DNA of 15,101 nucleotides from Marinilabiliaceae bacterium (lineage in GTDB: Bacteria > Bacteroidota > Bacteroidia > Bacteroidales > Marinilabiliaceae): positions 1 through 15,101 of the forward strand of contig JALVBA010000342.1 in assembly GCA_027010905.1 (NCBI GenBank). Reading direction: 5' to 3'. Below, piece by piece: positions 1-4,600 of the stretch. The position numbers and the translations under genes are program-made. Position 1 is the stretch's first letter. The number at the start of each line of letters is the position of its first letter. The notes beneath the pieces were generated by a model. The model was not told the DNA's origin, ran no database searches, and saw nothing but the letters and a program-made list of their open reading frames with translations.

Positions 1-1
1 G

Positions 2-46
2 TCTGTATATCTGACTGTTGAGAAAGAAAAGCAAAATAAAAAATGA
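2..46 (+). CDS. possible 3' end of an upstream gene (partial)
   Basis: Frame 2 is open from the window edge and ends at a TGA at 44-46. It would give a C-terminal tail reading SVYLTVEKEKQNKK. The lysine/glutamate-rich end looks like a normal protein terminus, and a hairpin overlaps the stop, as expected at the end of a gene. Fourteen residues are too few to assign a family, and another frame also reaches a stop nearby at 19-21. This is a tentative call. Confidence 0.3.
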   Translation, partial: SVYLTVEKEKQNKK

Positions 47-64
47 ATATTGCTCATTTTTTTT
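38..64 (+). terminator. weak terminator-like hairpin upstream of rpsU
   Basis: AAAAAATGA at 38-46 is complementary to TCATTTTTT at 54-62, with a 7-base loop, and the T run continues to 64. The stem has a single G-C pair, so it is thermodynamically weak. It fits the end of a gene entering from the left edge. Confidence 0.35.
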
Positions 65-72
65 ATAATGAA

Positions 73-103
73 TTGATTTTTTCGTAATTAATAATTAATT
101 TTG
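73..103 (+). promoter_or_regulatory. candidate sigma-ABfr promoter for rpsU
   Basis: TTG at 73-75 is followed by a 20-base spacer and TAATTTTG at 96-103, an exact match to the Bacteroidetes -7 pattern TAnnTTTG. Transcription would start near 107, giving a leader of about 35 bases before rpsU. This is a motif match only. Confidence 0.6.
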
Positions 104-117
104 CGGCTCGATAAAAA

Positions 118-141
118 ATGAAATTTTTACAAAATAACTGA
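118..141 (+). other. seven-codon upstream ORF in the rpsU leader
   Basis: An ATG at 118 opens the short frame MKFLQNN and stops with TGA at 139-141, one base before the rpsU ATG at 143. It would lie near the 5' end of the predicted transcript. The position would allow translational coupling or re-initiation, but an ORF this short in AT-rich DNA can arise by chance. No Shine-Dalgarno precedes it. Confidence 0.25.
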
Positions 142-142
142 T

Positions 143-334
143 ATGATTATTATTCCGGTAAAAGAAGGCGAAAATATTGAGAGAGCCTTAAAAAGATTTA
201 AAAGAAAATTCGAGAAGACAGGAGCAATGAGGGAGTTGCGCGGTCGTCAGGCATTTATGAAACCGTCTGTTAAAAGAAGAGAAGAAATTAAACATGCTGT
301 TTATGTTCAAAAATTGCAGCTAGAGGAAGAATAA
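143..334 (+). CDS. rpsU: small ribosomal subunit protein bS21
   Basis: This encodes bS21, a small basic protein of the 30S subunit that binds near the 3' end of 16S rRNA. The 63-residue product starts MIIIPVKEGENIERALKRFK. It has the typical order of the family: a short beta-type N-terminus (residues 1-8), then two very basic helices containing RFKRKFEKTG and RELRGRQAF, and a Lys/Arg-rich tail. Length and sequence are normal for Bacteroidetes bS21. In Flavobacterium, bS21 with bS18 and bS6 is known to sequester the anti-Shine-Dalgarno end of 16S rRNA, which explains the SD-independence of the phylum; that this applies here is inference. The ATG has no SD and is preceded by a promoter match at 73-103. 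A long inverted repeat follows the stop codon directly and may set how much transcript continues into xerC. Confidence 0.95.
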   Translation: MIIIPVKEGENIERALKRFKRKFEKTGAMRELRGRQAFMKPSVKRREEIKHAVYVQKLQLEEE

Positions 335-342
335 ATTTTCTT

Positions 343-409
343 AAAACGTCTTTGTTTTACACTATTTTTCGTATATTCGTTAAGGAGTAGTATAAAACAA
401 AGACGTTTT
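343..409 (+). repeat. 17-bp perfect inverted repeat between rpsU and xerC
   Basis: Bases 343-359 (AAAACGTCTTTGTTTTA) are the exact reverse complement of 393-409. Pairing continues inward after one mismatch: 361-364 ACTA with 388-391 TAGT, then T-rich 365-369 with AAGGAG-type bases 383-387 using G-U pairs. The loop is 370-382. As RNA this is a hairpin of about 26 pairs that ends in TTTT and fills nearly the whole spacer between the rpsU stop (334) and the xerC ATG (416). The likeliest role is a terminator or attenuator, or a processing site that protects the rpsU 3' end. The T run is short, so termination may be partial. No target-site duplication flanks the arms. Confidence 0.85.
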
Positions 410-415
410 CAGTTA

Positions 416-1300
416 ATGCAATATATATCATCTTTTTATAAATATCTCGAATACGAACGGCGATACTCGCACTATACTATAGTTACGTATAAATGCGACT
501 TAGATCAGTTCTGTTCTTTCCTCAAATCTGAAAATATTATCCGGTGGGATAATGTATCTTCTAAGACCATCAGGAAATGGATGGTGTTACAACTGAATGA
601 AGGTAAAGTACCTGTTACTATACATCGAAAGATTTCTGCGTTAAAATCTTTTTTTCGTTATCTTTTGCGTGAGCAAATTCTTGAATCAAATCCGGTAGAA
701 GGAGTTGTGGTTCCGAAAAAACCTAAGCGTCTTCCTGTTTTTGTTAAGGAGAAAGAGATGGACGAACTTCTCGACGTTGTTCCTTTTGGTAACGACTTTA
801 ACGGTATTAGGGATAAATTTATAATTTCACTTCTCTACGCTACAGGTATGCGGCTGTCCGAAATGGTCAACCTTAGCCTGTACGATATTGATACTGGGCA
901 GAGACTAATTAAGGTTCTGGGAAAGCGTAATAAAGAGCGTTTAATTCCATATTACACGGAGCTGAAAAGAGATATTGCTCAATACCTGTCTGCCCGAGAG
1001 GAGACATTCCCAAATGCTGAATCAGATATATTGATTCTTACATCAAAAGGAAAACCGGTATATCCAAAGCTGATTTACAGAGTAGTGAATCGCTATTTGG
1101 CTTTGGTGTCAACAATTAAGAAAAAGAGCCCACATGTTATTAGGCATACTTTTGCAACGGCATTATTAAACCATGGGGCTGACTTGAATGCGATAAAAGA
1201 ACTATTGGGGCATGCCAATTTATCTGCTACGGAGATTTATACCCATAATAGTTTTGAGAAATTAAATAGTATTTACAAACAAGCTCATCCCAGAGCTTAA
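416..1300 (+). CDS. xerC: tyrosine recombinase, XerC type
   Basis: This encodes a site-specific tyrosine recombinase of 294 residues, the usual size of XerC/XerD. Such enzymes cut and rejoin DNA through a 3'-phosphotyrosine link and, as a XerC-XerD pair, resolve chromosome dimers at dif. The N-terminal SAM-like DNA-binding domain covers about residues 1-90 (FYKYLEYERRYSHYTIVTY). The catalytic domain follows with all key residues visible: R146 in TGMRLSEM, K170 in LGKRNKER, H240 and R243 in HVIRH, H266 in LLGHANLS and the nucleophile Y275 in TEIYTH. The ATG at 416 puts the conserved core at the expected distance from the N-terminus; the frame is open upstream to 335 but holds no ATG, GTG or TTG. 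There is no SD. The gene lies between rpsU and hpf with only a 19-base gap to hpf, so it looks like part of the housekeeping operon and not a mobile-element integrase. XerC versus XerD is not settled by sequence alone. Confidence 0.88.
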   Translation: MQYISSFYKYLEYERRYSHYTIVTYKCDLDQFCSFLKSENIIRWDNVSSKTIRKWMVLQLNEGKVPVTIHRKISALKSFFRYLLREQILESNPVEGVVVPKKPKRLPVFVKEKEMDELLDVVPFGNDFNGIRDKFIISLLYATGMRLSEMVNLSLYDIDTGQRLIKVLGKRNKERLIPYYTELKRDIAQYLSAREETFPNAESDILILTSKGKPVYPKLIYRVVNRYLALVSTIKKKSPHVIRHTFATALLNHGADLNAIKELLGHANLSATEIYTHNSFEKLNSIYKQAHPRA

Positions 1301-1307
1301 AATAGAT

Positions 1308-1312
1308 GGAGG
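1308..1312 (+). promoter_or_regulatory. consensus Shine-Dalgarno of hpf
   Basis: GGAGG sits 7 bases before the hpf ATG at 1320, an ideal core and spacing. Nearly all other starts in this window lack such a motif; nusG has a weaker GAGGT at 3935-3939. In a phylum where Shine-Dalgarno pairing is largely unused, this is unusual. Confidence 0.7.
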
Positions 1313-1319
1313 ACTGATT

Positions 1320-1619
1320 ATGAATATTACTGTTCAATCTGTGCGCTTTACTGCATCAGAACATTTGACTCAGTTTACTGAGCAAAAAGTTTCTAAACTG
1401 GAACACTTTTTCGATGGAATTGTTAAAGCTGAGGTGATTCTTAAGTTGGACAAATCTGAATCTTCAGACAACAAAATTGCAGAGATTAGATTGAAACTGC
1501 CGGGAGGTGAACTATTCTCAAAAAAGCAAACAAGGACTTTTGAAGAGGCTGTTGATTTGGCCTATGATGCCCTTAGAAAACAGTTGCTGAAATGGAAAGA
1601 GAAAGTGAGAACAAAATAA
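1320..1619 (+). CDS. hpf: ribosome hibernation-promoting factor, short form
   Basis: This encodes a 99-residue protein of the HPF/RaiA (YfiA) family, which binds the decoding region of the 30S subunit and stores ribosomes in an inactive state when growth slows. The single domain has the expected beta-alpha-beta-beta-beta-alpha order: MNITVQSVRFTASEHL, then a helix EHLTQFTEQKVSKLEHFF, central strands VKAEVILKLDK and KIAEIRLKLPGGELFSK, and a C-terminal helix FEEAVDLAYDALRKQLLKWK rich in basic residues. The protein stops after this domain, so it is the short form without the C-terminal dimerisation domain of long HPF. The gene starts 19 bases after xerC and carries a consensus SD, suggesting it is translated independently of its neighbour. 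HPF versus RaiA naming is uncertain, but membership of the family is clear. Confidence 0.9.
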   Translation: MNITVQSVRFTASEHLTQFTEQKVSKLEHFFDGIVKAEVILKLDKSESSDNKIAEIRLKLPGGELFSKKQTRTFEEAVDLAYDALRKQLLKWKEKVRTK

Positions 1620-1640
1620 ATCTAAAAAAAAATAGCAATC

Positions 1641-1672
1641 TTTGTTATATTGGAAATAAAATTATAAATTTG
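1641..1672 (+). promoter_or_regulatory. candidate sigma-ABfr promoter for the tRNA-Tyr transcript
   Basis: TTTG at 1641-1644 and TAAATTTG at 1665-1672 are separated by 20 bases, the best full match to the Bacteroidetes housekeeping promoter in the window. Transcription would start near 1679, leaving a leader of about 140 bases before tRNA-Tyr. Confidence 0.7.
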
Positions 1673-1687
1673 CAAACCGTTTTTGAG

Positions 1688-1783
1688 AAATTCTCTTAAA
1701 GTGGACACTATTTAATAGGCTGATTGACAAATAATCAGCCTATTAAATTGAGGTGAAAGTGAGATAAGTTCTAAAGAGAATTT
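1688..1783 (+). other. structured leader upstream of tRNA-Tyr
   Basis: Two nested perfect inverted repeats lie between the promoter and tRNA-Tyr. The outer one pairs AAATTCTCTT (1688-1697) with AAGAGAATTT (1774-1783). The inner one pairs 1710-1725 with 1733-1748 over 16 perfect base pairs with the 7-base loop GACAAAT. CACT at 1706-1709 can also pair with AGTG at 1758-1761 between the two. The whole would form one long rod. No T run follows the inner hairpin, so it is not a standard terminator. It could be a precursor-processing element or a small RNA; its function is unknown. Confidence 0.6.
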
Positions 1784-1816
1784 ATTTTTTGTGTGTAATA
1801 GCATATTGAATAATTT

Positions 1817-1899
1817 GGGGAGATACCAAAGTGGCCAACTGGGGCGGACTGTAACTCCGCTGGCTTTCGCCTTCGTAGGTTCGAATCCTGCTCTCCCCA
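1817..1899 (+). tRNA. tRNA-Tyr (anticodon GTA)
   Basis: The acceptor stem GGGGAGA (1817-1823) pairs with TCTCCCC (1892-1898), followed by discriminator A at 1899. The anticodon stem GCGGA/TCCGC (1844-1848, 1856-1860) encloses loop CTGTAAC with anticodon GTA at 1851-1853. The long variable arm makes this a class II tRNA, as expected for bacterial Tyr. The T arm carries TTCGAAT. The CCA end is not encoded. It is the first tRNA of a cluster of three. Confidence 0.97.
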
Positions 1900-1901
1900 C
1901 A

Positions 1902-1933
1902 ATTCAACTTAAACAACGGTTTATTTGTTGAAT
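1902..1933 (+). terminator. hairpin directly after tRNA-Tyr
   Basis: ATTCAAC (1902-1908) pairs with GTTGAAT (1927-1933), and inside it TAAAC (1910-1914) pairs with GTTTA (1919-1923) around loop AACG. There is no T run behind it, so it may be a weak terminator or mark the 3' boundary for tRNA maturation. The rest of the spacer up to 2046 is AT-rich with no other feature I can support. Confidence 0.4.
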
Positions 1934-2046
1934 AAAAATTTAAGCAATAAATGCATTGTTAATGCGGTTATTTGAGTAATTTGTTACCCCGGTTTTTATT
2001 TTTGAATGTTGAGATGTTAAAATTAATATTTTAAAATAAAAATGAT

Positions 2047-2054
2047 TAACTTTG
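2047..2054 (+). promoter_or_regulatory. candidate -7 element for tRNA-Gly/tRNA-Thr
   Basis: TAACTTTG is an exact TAnnTTTG match about 90 bases upstream of tRNA-Gly. No good TTTG lies at the expected -33 distance, so the promoter is only half supported. A small hairpin, GGGT/ACCC at 2075-2086, would fall near the start of the transcript. Confidence 0.4.
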
Positions 2055-2144
2055 TAATCTTTCATTTTTTTTGAGGGTTTATACCCACAATTGAAAAAAG
2101 CAGCATGGTAATGATGATTGCCAGTTGAATGAAAGGGCTTGAAT

Positions 2145-2217
2145 GCGAGAGTAGCTCAGTTGATAGAGCATCAGCCTTCCAAGCTGAGGGTCGCGGGTTT
2201 GACCCCCGTCTCTCGCT
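2145..2217 (+). tRNA. tRNA-Gly (anticodon TCC)
   Basis: The acceptor stem GCGAGAG (2145-2151) pairs with CTCTCGC (2210-2216), with discriminator T at 2217. The anticodon stem TCAGC/GCTGA encloses loop CTTCCAA with TCC at 2178-2180, which reads GGA and GGG codons. The D arm (GCTC...GAGC) and T arm (GGTTTGACCCC) are normal. No CCA is encoded. tRNA-Thr follows after 10 bases, so the two should share a transcript. Confidence 0.96.
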
Positions 2218-2227
2218 CAATTTTCTT

Positions 2228-2299
<72 letters not shown>

Positions 2300-2307
2300 C
2301 ATTTTTT

Positions 2308-2343
2308 TTTGTATTTTTTACGATCTATTTATAACTAAATTTG
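2308..2343 (+). promoter_or_regulatory. candidate promoter for tuf
   Basis: TAAATTTG at 2336-2343 matches TAnnTTTG exactly. TTTG at 2308-2311, the end of the T run behind tRNA-Thr, could serve as the upstream element, although the 24-base spacer is longer than the usual 19-21. Transcription would begin near 2350, leaving about 10 bases before the tuf ATG. Confidence 0.5.
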
Positions 2344-2359
2344 TCTAATATTTCGAGTT

Positions 2360-3544
2360 ATGGCTAAAGAAACATTTCAAAGGACGAAGCCTCACGTTAA
2401 TATTGGTACCATTGGTCACGTTGACCATGGTAAAACCACCCTTACTGCTGCCATCACTATGGTTTTGGCTAAAAAAGGTTTGTCTGAAATAAAGGAATTT
2501 GATTCTATCGACAATGCCCCAGAGGAAAAGGAAAGGGGAATTACTATTAACACTGCTCACGTTGAGTACGAGACTGAAAATCGTCACTACGCTCACGTTG
2601 ACTGTCCGGGTCACGCTGACTACGTGAAGAATATGGTAACAGGTGCTGCCCAGATGGACGGTGCTATATTGGTTTGTGCTGCTACTGATGGCCCTATGCC
2701 TCAGACCAGAGAGCATATTCTTTTAGCTCGTCAGGTAAACGTACCCAAAATCGTTGTTTTTATGAACAAGGTTGACATGGTTGATGATGAGGAGCTTTTA
2801 GAGCTTGTTGACATGGAACTTCGTGACCTGTTAAGCTTCTACGATTTCGACGGTGACAATACTCCTATTATTCAGGGTTCTGCTCTTGGAGCATTGAACG
2901 GTGAAGAGAAGTGGGAAGAAAAAGTAATGGAGCTTATGGCGGCTGTTGATGAGTGGATTCCACTTCCTCCTCGTGACGTTGAAAAACCATTCCTAATGCC
3001 TGTTGAGGATGTATTCTCAATCACAGGTCGTGGTACTGTTGCTACAGGACGTATCGAAACCGGTGTTGTTAACTCTGGTGACGAGATTCAAATCATCGGC
3101 CTTGGTGCTGAAGGTAAGAAGACTGTATGTACAGGTGTTGAGATGTTCCGTAAGATTCTTGATCGCGGTGAAGCAGGTGATAACGTTGGTCTGTTACTTC
3201 GTGGTATCGATAAGAAAGAGATTAAGCGTGGTATGGTATTGGCCGCTCAAGGTTCAATCACACCTCACACTAAAGTAAAAGCTGAGATTTATGTATTGAA
3301 GAAAGAAGAGGGTGGACGCCACACTCCTTTCCACAATAAATATCGTCCTCAGTTCTATATTCGTACATTAGATGTAACCGGGGAGATAACTCTTCCAGAG
3401 GGAACTGAAATGGTTATGCCTGGTGATAACGTTACAATTACTGTAGAGTTAATTTATCCTGTTGCTGTAAACCTTGGTCTTCGTTTCGCTATTCGTGAAG
3501 GAGGAAGAACGGTTGGTGCCGGTCAGGTAACTGAGATTCTTTAG
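2360..3544 (+). CDS. tuf: elongation factor Tu
   Basis: This encodes EF-Tu, the GTPase that delivers aminoacyl-tRNA to the ribosomal A site. The 394-residue length is standard. The GTP-binding domain shows P-loop GHVDHGKT (residues 19-26), switch I RGITIN (59-64), DCPGH (81-85) with catalytic His85, and NKVD (136-139) for guanine recognition. The beta-barrel domains 2 and 3 follow, including VFSITGRGTVATGRIE and the C-terminal RFAIREGGRTVGAGQVTEIL. Nothing is missing or altered in these motifs. It is flanked by tRNA genes on both sides, a common bacterial setting for tuf. The ATG has no SD and lies just behind a -7 promoter element. A strong palindromic hairpin follows the stop. Confidence 0.98.
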   Translation: MAKETFQRTKPHVNIGTIGHVDHGKTTLTAAITMVLAKKGLSEIKEFDSIDNAPEEKERGITINTAHVEYETENRHYAHVDCPGHADYVKNMVTGAAQMDGAILVCAATDGPMPQTREHILLARQVNVPKIVVFMNKVDMVDDEELLELVDMELRDLLSFYDFDGDNTPIIQGSALGALNGEEKWEEKVMELMAAVDEWIPLPPRDVEKPFLMPVEDVFSITGRGTVATGRIETGVVNSGDEIQIIGLGAEGKKTVCTGVEMFRKILDRGEAGDNVGLLLRGIDKKEIKRGMVLAAQGSITPHTKVKAEIYVLKKEEGGRHTPFHNKYRPQFYIRTLDVTGEITLPEGTEMVMPGDNVTITVELIYPVAVNLGLRFAIREGGRTVGAGQVTEIL

Positions 3545-3572
3545 TAGTTAGAACACAATATTCTAAATATAC

Positions 3573-3600
3573 TAAGACCGGAAGTTAACTTCCGGTCTTA
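3573..3600 (+). terminator. 28-bp perfect palindrome after tuf
   Basis: Bases 3573-3586 (TAAGACCGGAAGTT) and 3587-3600 are exact reverse complements with no spacer, so the RNA forms a GC-containing hairpin of about 12 pairs with a small loop. Flanking ATTCTAAATA and TATTTAAGAAT can extend it with one bulge. The T tract after it (TTATTTAAG) is weak. It most likely ends or processes the tuf transcript, yet tRNA-Trp begins only 10 bases later. Confidence 0.7.
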
Positions 3601-3609
3601 TTTAAGAAT

Positions 3610-3682
3610 ACGGGTGTAGCTCAGTTGGTAGAGCACTGGTCTCCAAAACCAGGTGTCGGGCGTTCGAGTCGCTCCTCCCGTG
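3610..3682 (+). tRNA. tRNA-Trp (anticodon CCA)
   Basis: The anticodon stem CTGGT/ACCAG encloses loop CTCCAAA with anticodon CCA at 3643-3645. The acceptor stem ACGGGTG (3610-3616) faces CTCCCGT (3675-3681), with discriminator G at 3682 as in other Trp tRNAs. Six of seven pairs are Watson-Crick, but position 6-67 is U-U (T3615 against T3676). D arm, 5-base variable loop and T arm (GGGCG TTCGAGT CGCTC) are normal. No CCA is encoded. There is no clear promoter between tuf and this gene, so it is probably cut from a tuf or secE-nusG transcript. Confidence 0.94.
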
Positions 3683-3720
3683 CTTTGTTGAGCCGGTTTT
3701 ATAATGAAATTGGTAAATTA

Positions 3721-3738
3721 ATGAAAGAGAAAAGATGA
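3721..3738 (+). other. five-codon upstream ORF overlapping the secE start
   Basis: ATG at 3721 opens MKEKR and ends at TGA 3736-3738, which overlaps the secE ATG (3735-3737) in an ATGA arrangement typical of translationally coupled genes. The stretch AAAGAGAAAAG is purine-rich and may simply act as an unstructured ribosome entry region. This is tentative. Confidence 0.25.
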
Positions 3739-3926
3739 AGATAAAAACTTATCTGAAAGATGTACATAATGAGTTAGTCAATAAAACTTCTTGGCCTACC
3801 TGGTCGGAGTTAACTAATAGTGCAATTGTTGTTATGATTGCTTCTGTTATTATTTCAGCTATTATTTTTGCTATGGACATCTCATTTGAAAATGTCCTTG
3901 GTTGGGTTTACGAAAAACTGTACTAA
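3735..3926 (+). CDS. secE: preprotein translocase subunit SecE
   Basis: This encodes SecE, the small subunit that clamps SecY in the inner-membrane SecYEG protein channel. The product has 63 residues, the short single-span form usual in most bacteria. An amphipathic cytoplasmic helix (YLKDVHNELVNKTSWPTWSE, residues 5-24) contains the family's conserved K-x-x-W-P motif (KTSWPTW). One transmembrane segment follows at about residues 28-48 (NSAIVVMIASVIISAIIFAM), with a short tail ending in VLGWVYEKLY. The gene sits in the classic secE-nusG order with a 21-base gap. I chose ATG 3735 because it gives the normal N-terminus; the upstream ATG at 3721 is in another frame. Confidence 0.95.
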   Translation: MKIKTYLKDVHNELVNKTSWPTWSELTNSAIVVMIASVIISAIIFAMDISFENVLGWVYEKLY

Positions 3927-3947
3927 TCTTTAAAGAGGTAGTTTGTA

Positions 3948-4493
3948 ATGGCTGATGTTGTTAAAAAATGGTACGTACTTCGTGCAATAGGCGGGAAAGA
4001 GAAGAAAGTGAAGGAGTATATTGAGAGTGAAATTCCACGCCTTGATTTGCAGGACTATGTAGGACAGATTTTGATTCCTACCGAAAAAGTTTACCAAATC
4101 CGTAAAGGAAAAAAAGTAAGCAAGGAGAGGAACTATCTGCCCGGCTATGTTATTATTGAAGCAGCATTGGTTGGTGAAATACCTCATATCCTGAAAGGGA
4201 TAACAAATGTTATTGGTTTCTTAACAGATAACAAGAATGAACCTACTCCACTCCGGATGTCTGAGGTGAACAGAATTTTGGGTAAAGTGGATGAGCTAAA
4301 CGAAACAGACGAAGAAATAAATGTACCTTTCTTTGTGGGTGAGACAGTTAAAGTGATTGATGGTCCTTTCAACGGATTTAACGGAACTATTGAAGAGGTT
4401 AATGAAGAGAAGAAAAAGCTGAAAGTGATGGTTAAGATATTCGGGAGGAAGACACCTCTTGAATTGAGCTTTATGCAAGTGGAAAAAGAGTAG
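3948..4493 (+). CDS. nusG: transcription termination/antitermination protein NusG
   Basis: This encodes NusG, which binds the clamp of RNA polymerase, raises processivity and links polymerase to Rho or to the leading ribosome through uS10. The 181-residue product has the NGN domain at about residues 7-110 (KWYVLRAIGGKEKKVKEYIE, then the ERNYLPGYVII strand) and a C-terminal KOW domain at about 127-181 (VGETVKVIDGPFNGFNGTIE, ending in ELSFMQVEKE). Length and domain order are standard, with no inserted domain, so it is housekeeping NusG and not a specialised UpxY/LoaP-type paralogue. GAGGT at 3935-3939 gives a partial SD. A structured spacer of 107 bases separates it from rplK. Confidence 0.96.
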   Translation: MADVVKKWYVLRAIGGKEKKVKEYIESEIPRLDLQDYVGQILIPTEKVYQIRKGKKVSKERNYLPGYVIIEAALVGEIPHILKGITNVIGFLTDNKNEPTPLRMSEVNRILGKVDELNETDEEINVPFFVGETVKVIDGPFNGFNGTIEEVNEEKKKLKVMVKIFGRKTPLELSFMQVEKE

Positions 4494-4497
4494 AAAA

Positions 4498-4551
4498 ACG
4501 CTTAGTAGAAATGCTTCCAACTAGATAAATTTTATTTATCCCTACAAGCGT
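4498..4551 (+). promoter_or_regulatory. candidate structured leader of rplK-rplA
   Basis: The nusG-rplK spacer can fold into a bulged stem. ACGCTT (4498-4503) pairs with AAGCGT (4546-4551); GTAG (4505-4508) pairs with CTAC (4542-4545); and GATAAA (4524-4529) pairs with TTTATC (4535-4540) around loop TTTTA. The asymmetric internal loop of 15 bases on one side and 1 on the other looks like a protein-binding site, not a terminator. In many bacteria L1 represses its own operon by binding a leader mimic of its 23S rRNA site just before rplK; that this is such a site is inference from position and shape. The rest of the spacer (4552-4600) is AT-rich and shows no TAnnTTTG promoter. Confidence 0.45.
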
Positions 4552-4600
4552 AATATACATTTCTTTTATATACAATTATTTATTAATACGAATTGCTACA

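Noticed and set aside
333..419. The rpsU-xerC inverted repeat as a MITE or insertion remnant
   Set aside because: No target-site duplication flanks the arms, and xerC appears to be a housekeeping recombinase, so no mobile element is supported.
1811..1817. TAATTTG next to tRNA-Tyr as a promoter
   Set aside because: It runs into the first base of the tRNA, so transcription would begin inside the mature tRNA; the promoter at 1641-1672 is better.
1712..1900. Reverse-strand ORF of 62 residues starting MGRAGFEPTKAKASG
   Set aside because: It is the antisense of tRNA-Tyr; this peptide is a well-known artefact produced by translating across tRNA genes.
1918..2010. Three imperfect copies of a GGTTTATTTGTTGAAT-like string in the tRNA-Tyr to tRNA-Gly spacer
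   Set aside because: The similarity is loose, spacing is irregular and the region is AT-rich, so chance explains it.
2345..2716. Reverse-strand ORF of 123 residues opposite the start of tuf
   Set aside because: It is the shadow of the EF-Tu GTPase domain; its composition follows from the codon bias of tuf.
3003..3278. Alternative-frame ORF within tuf
   Set aside because: It overlaps conserved EF-Tu sequence in another frame, has no start signal and has no recognisable domain.
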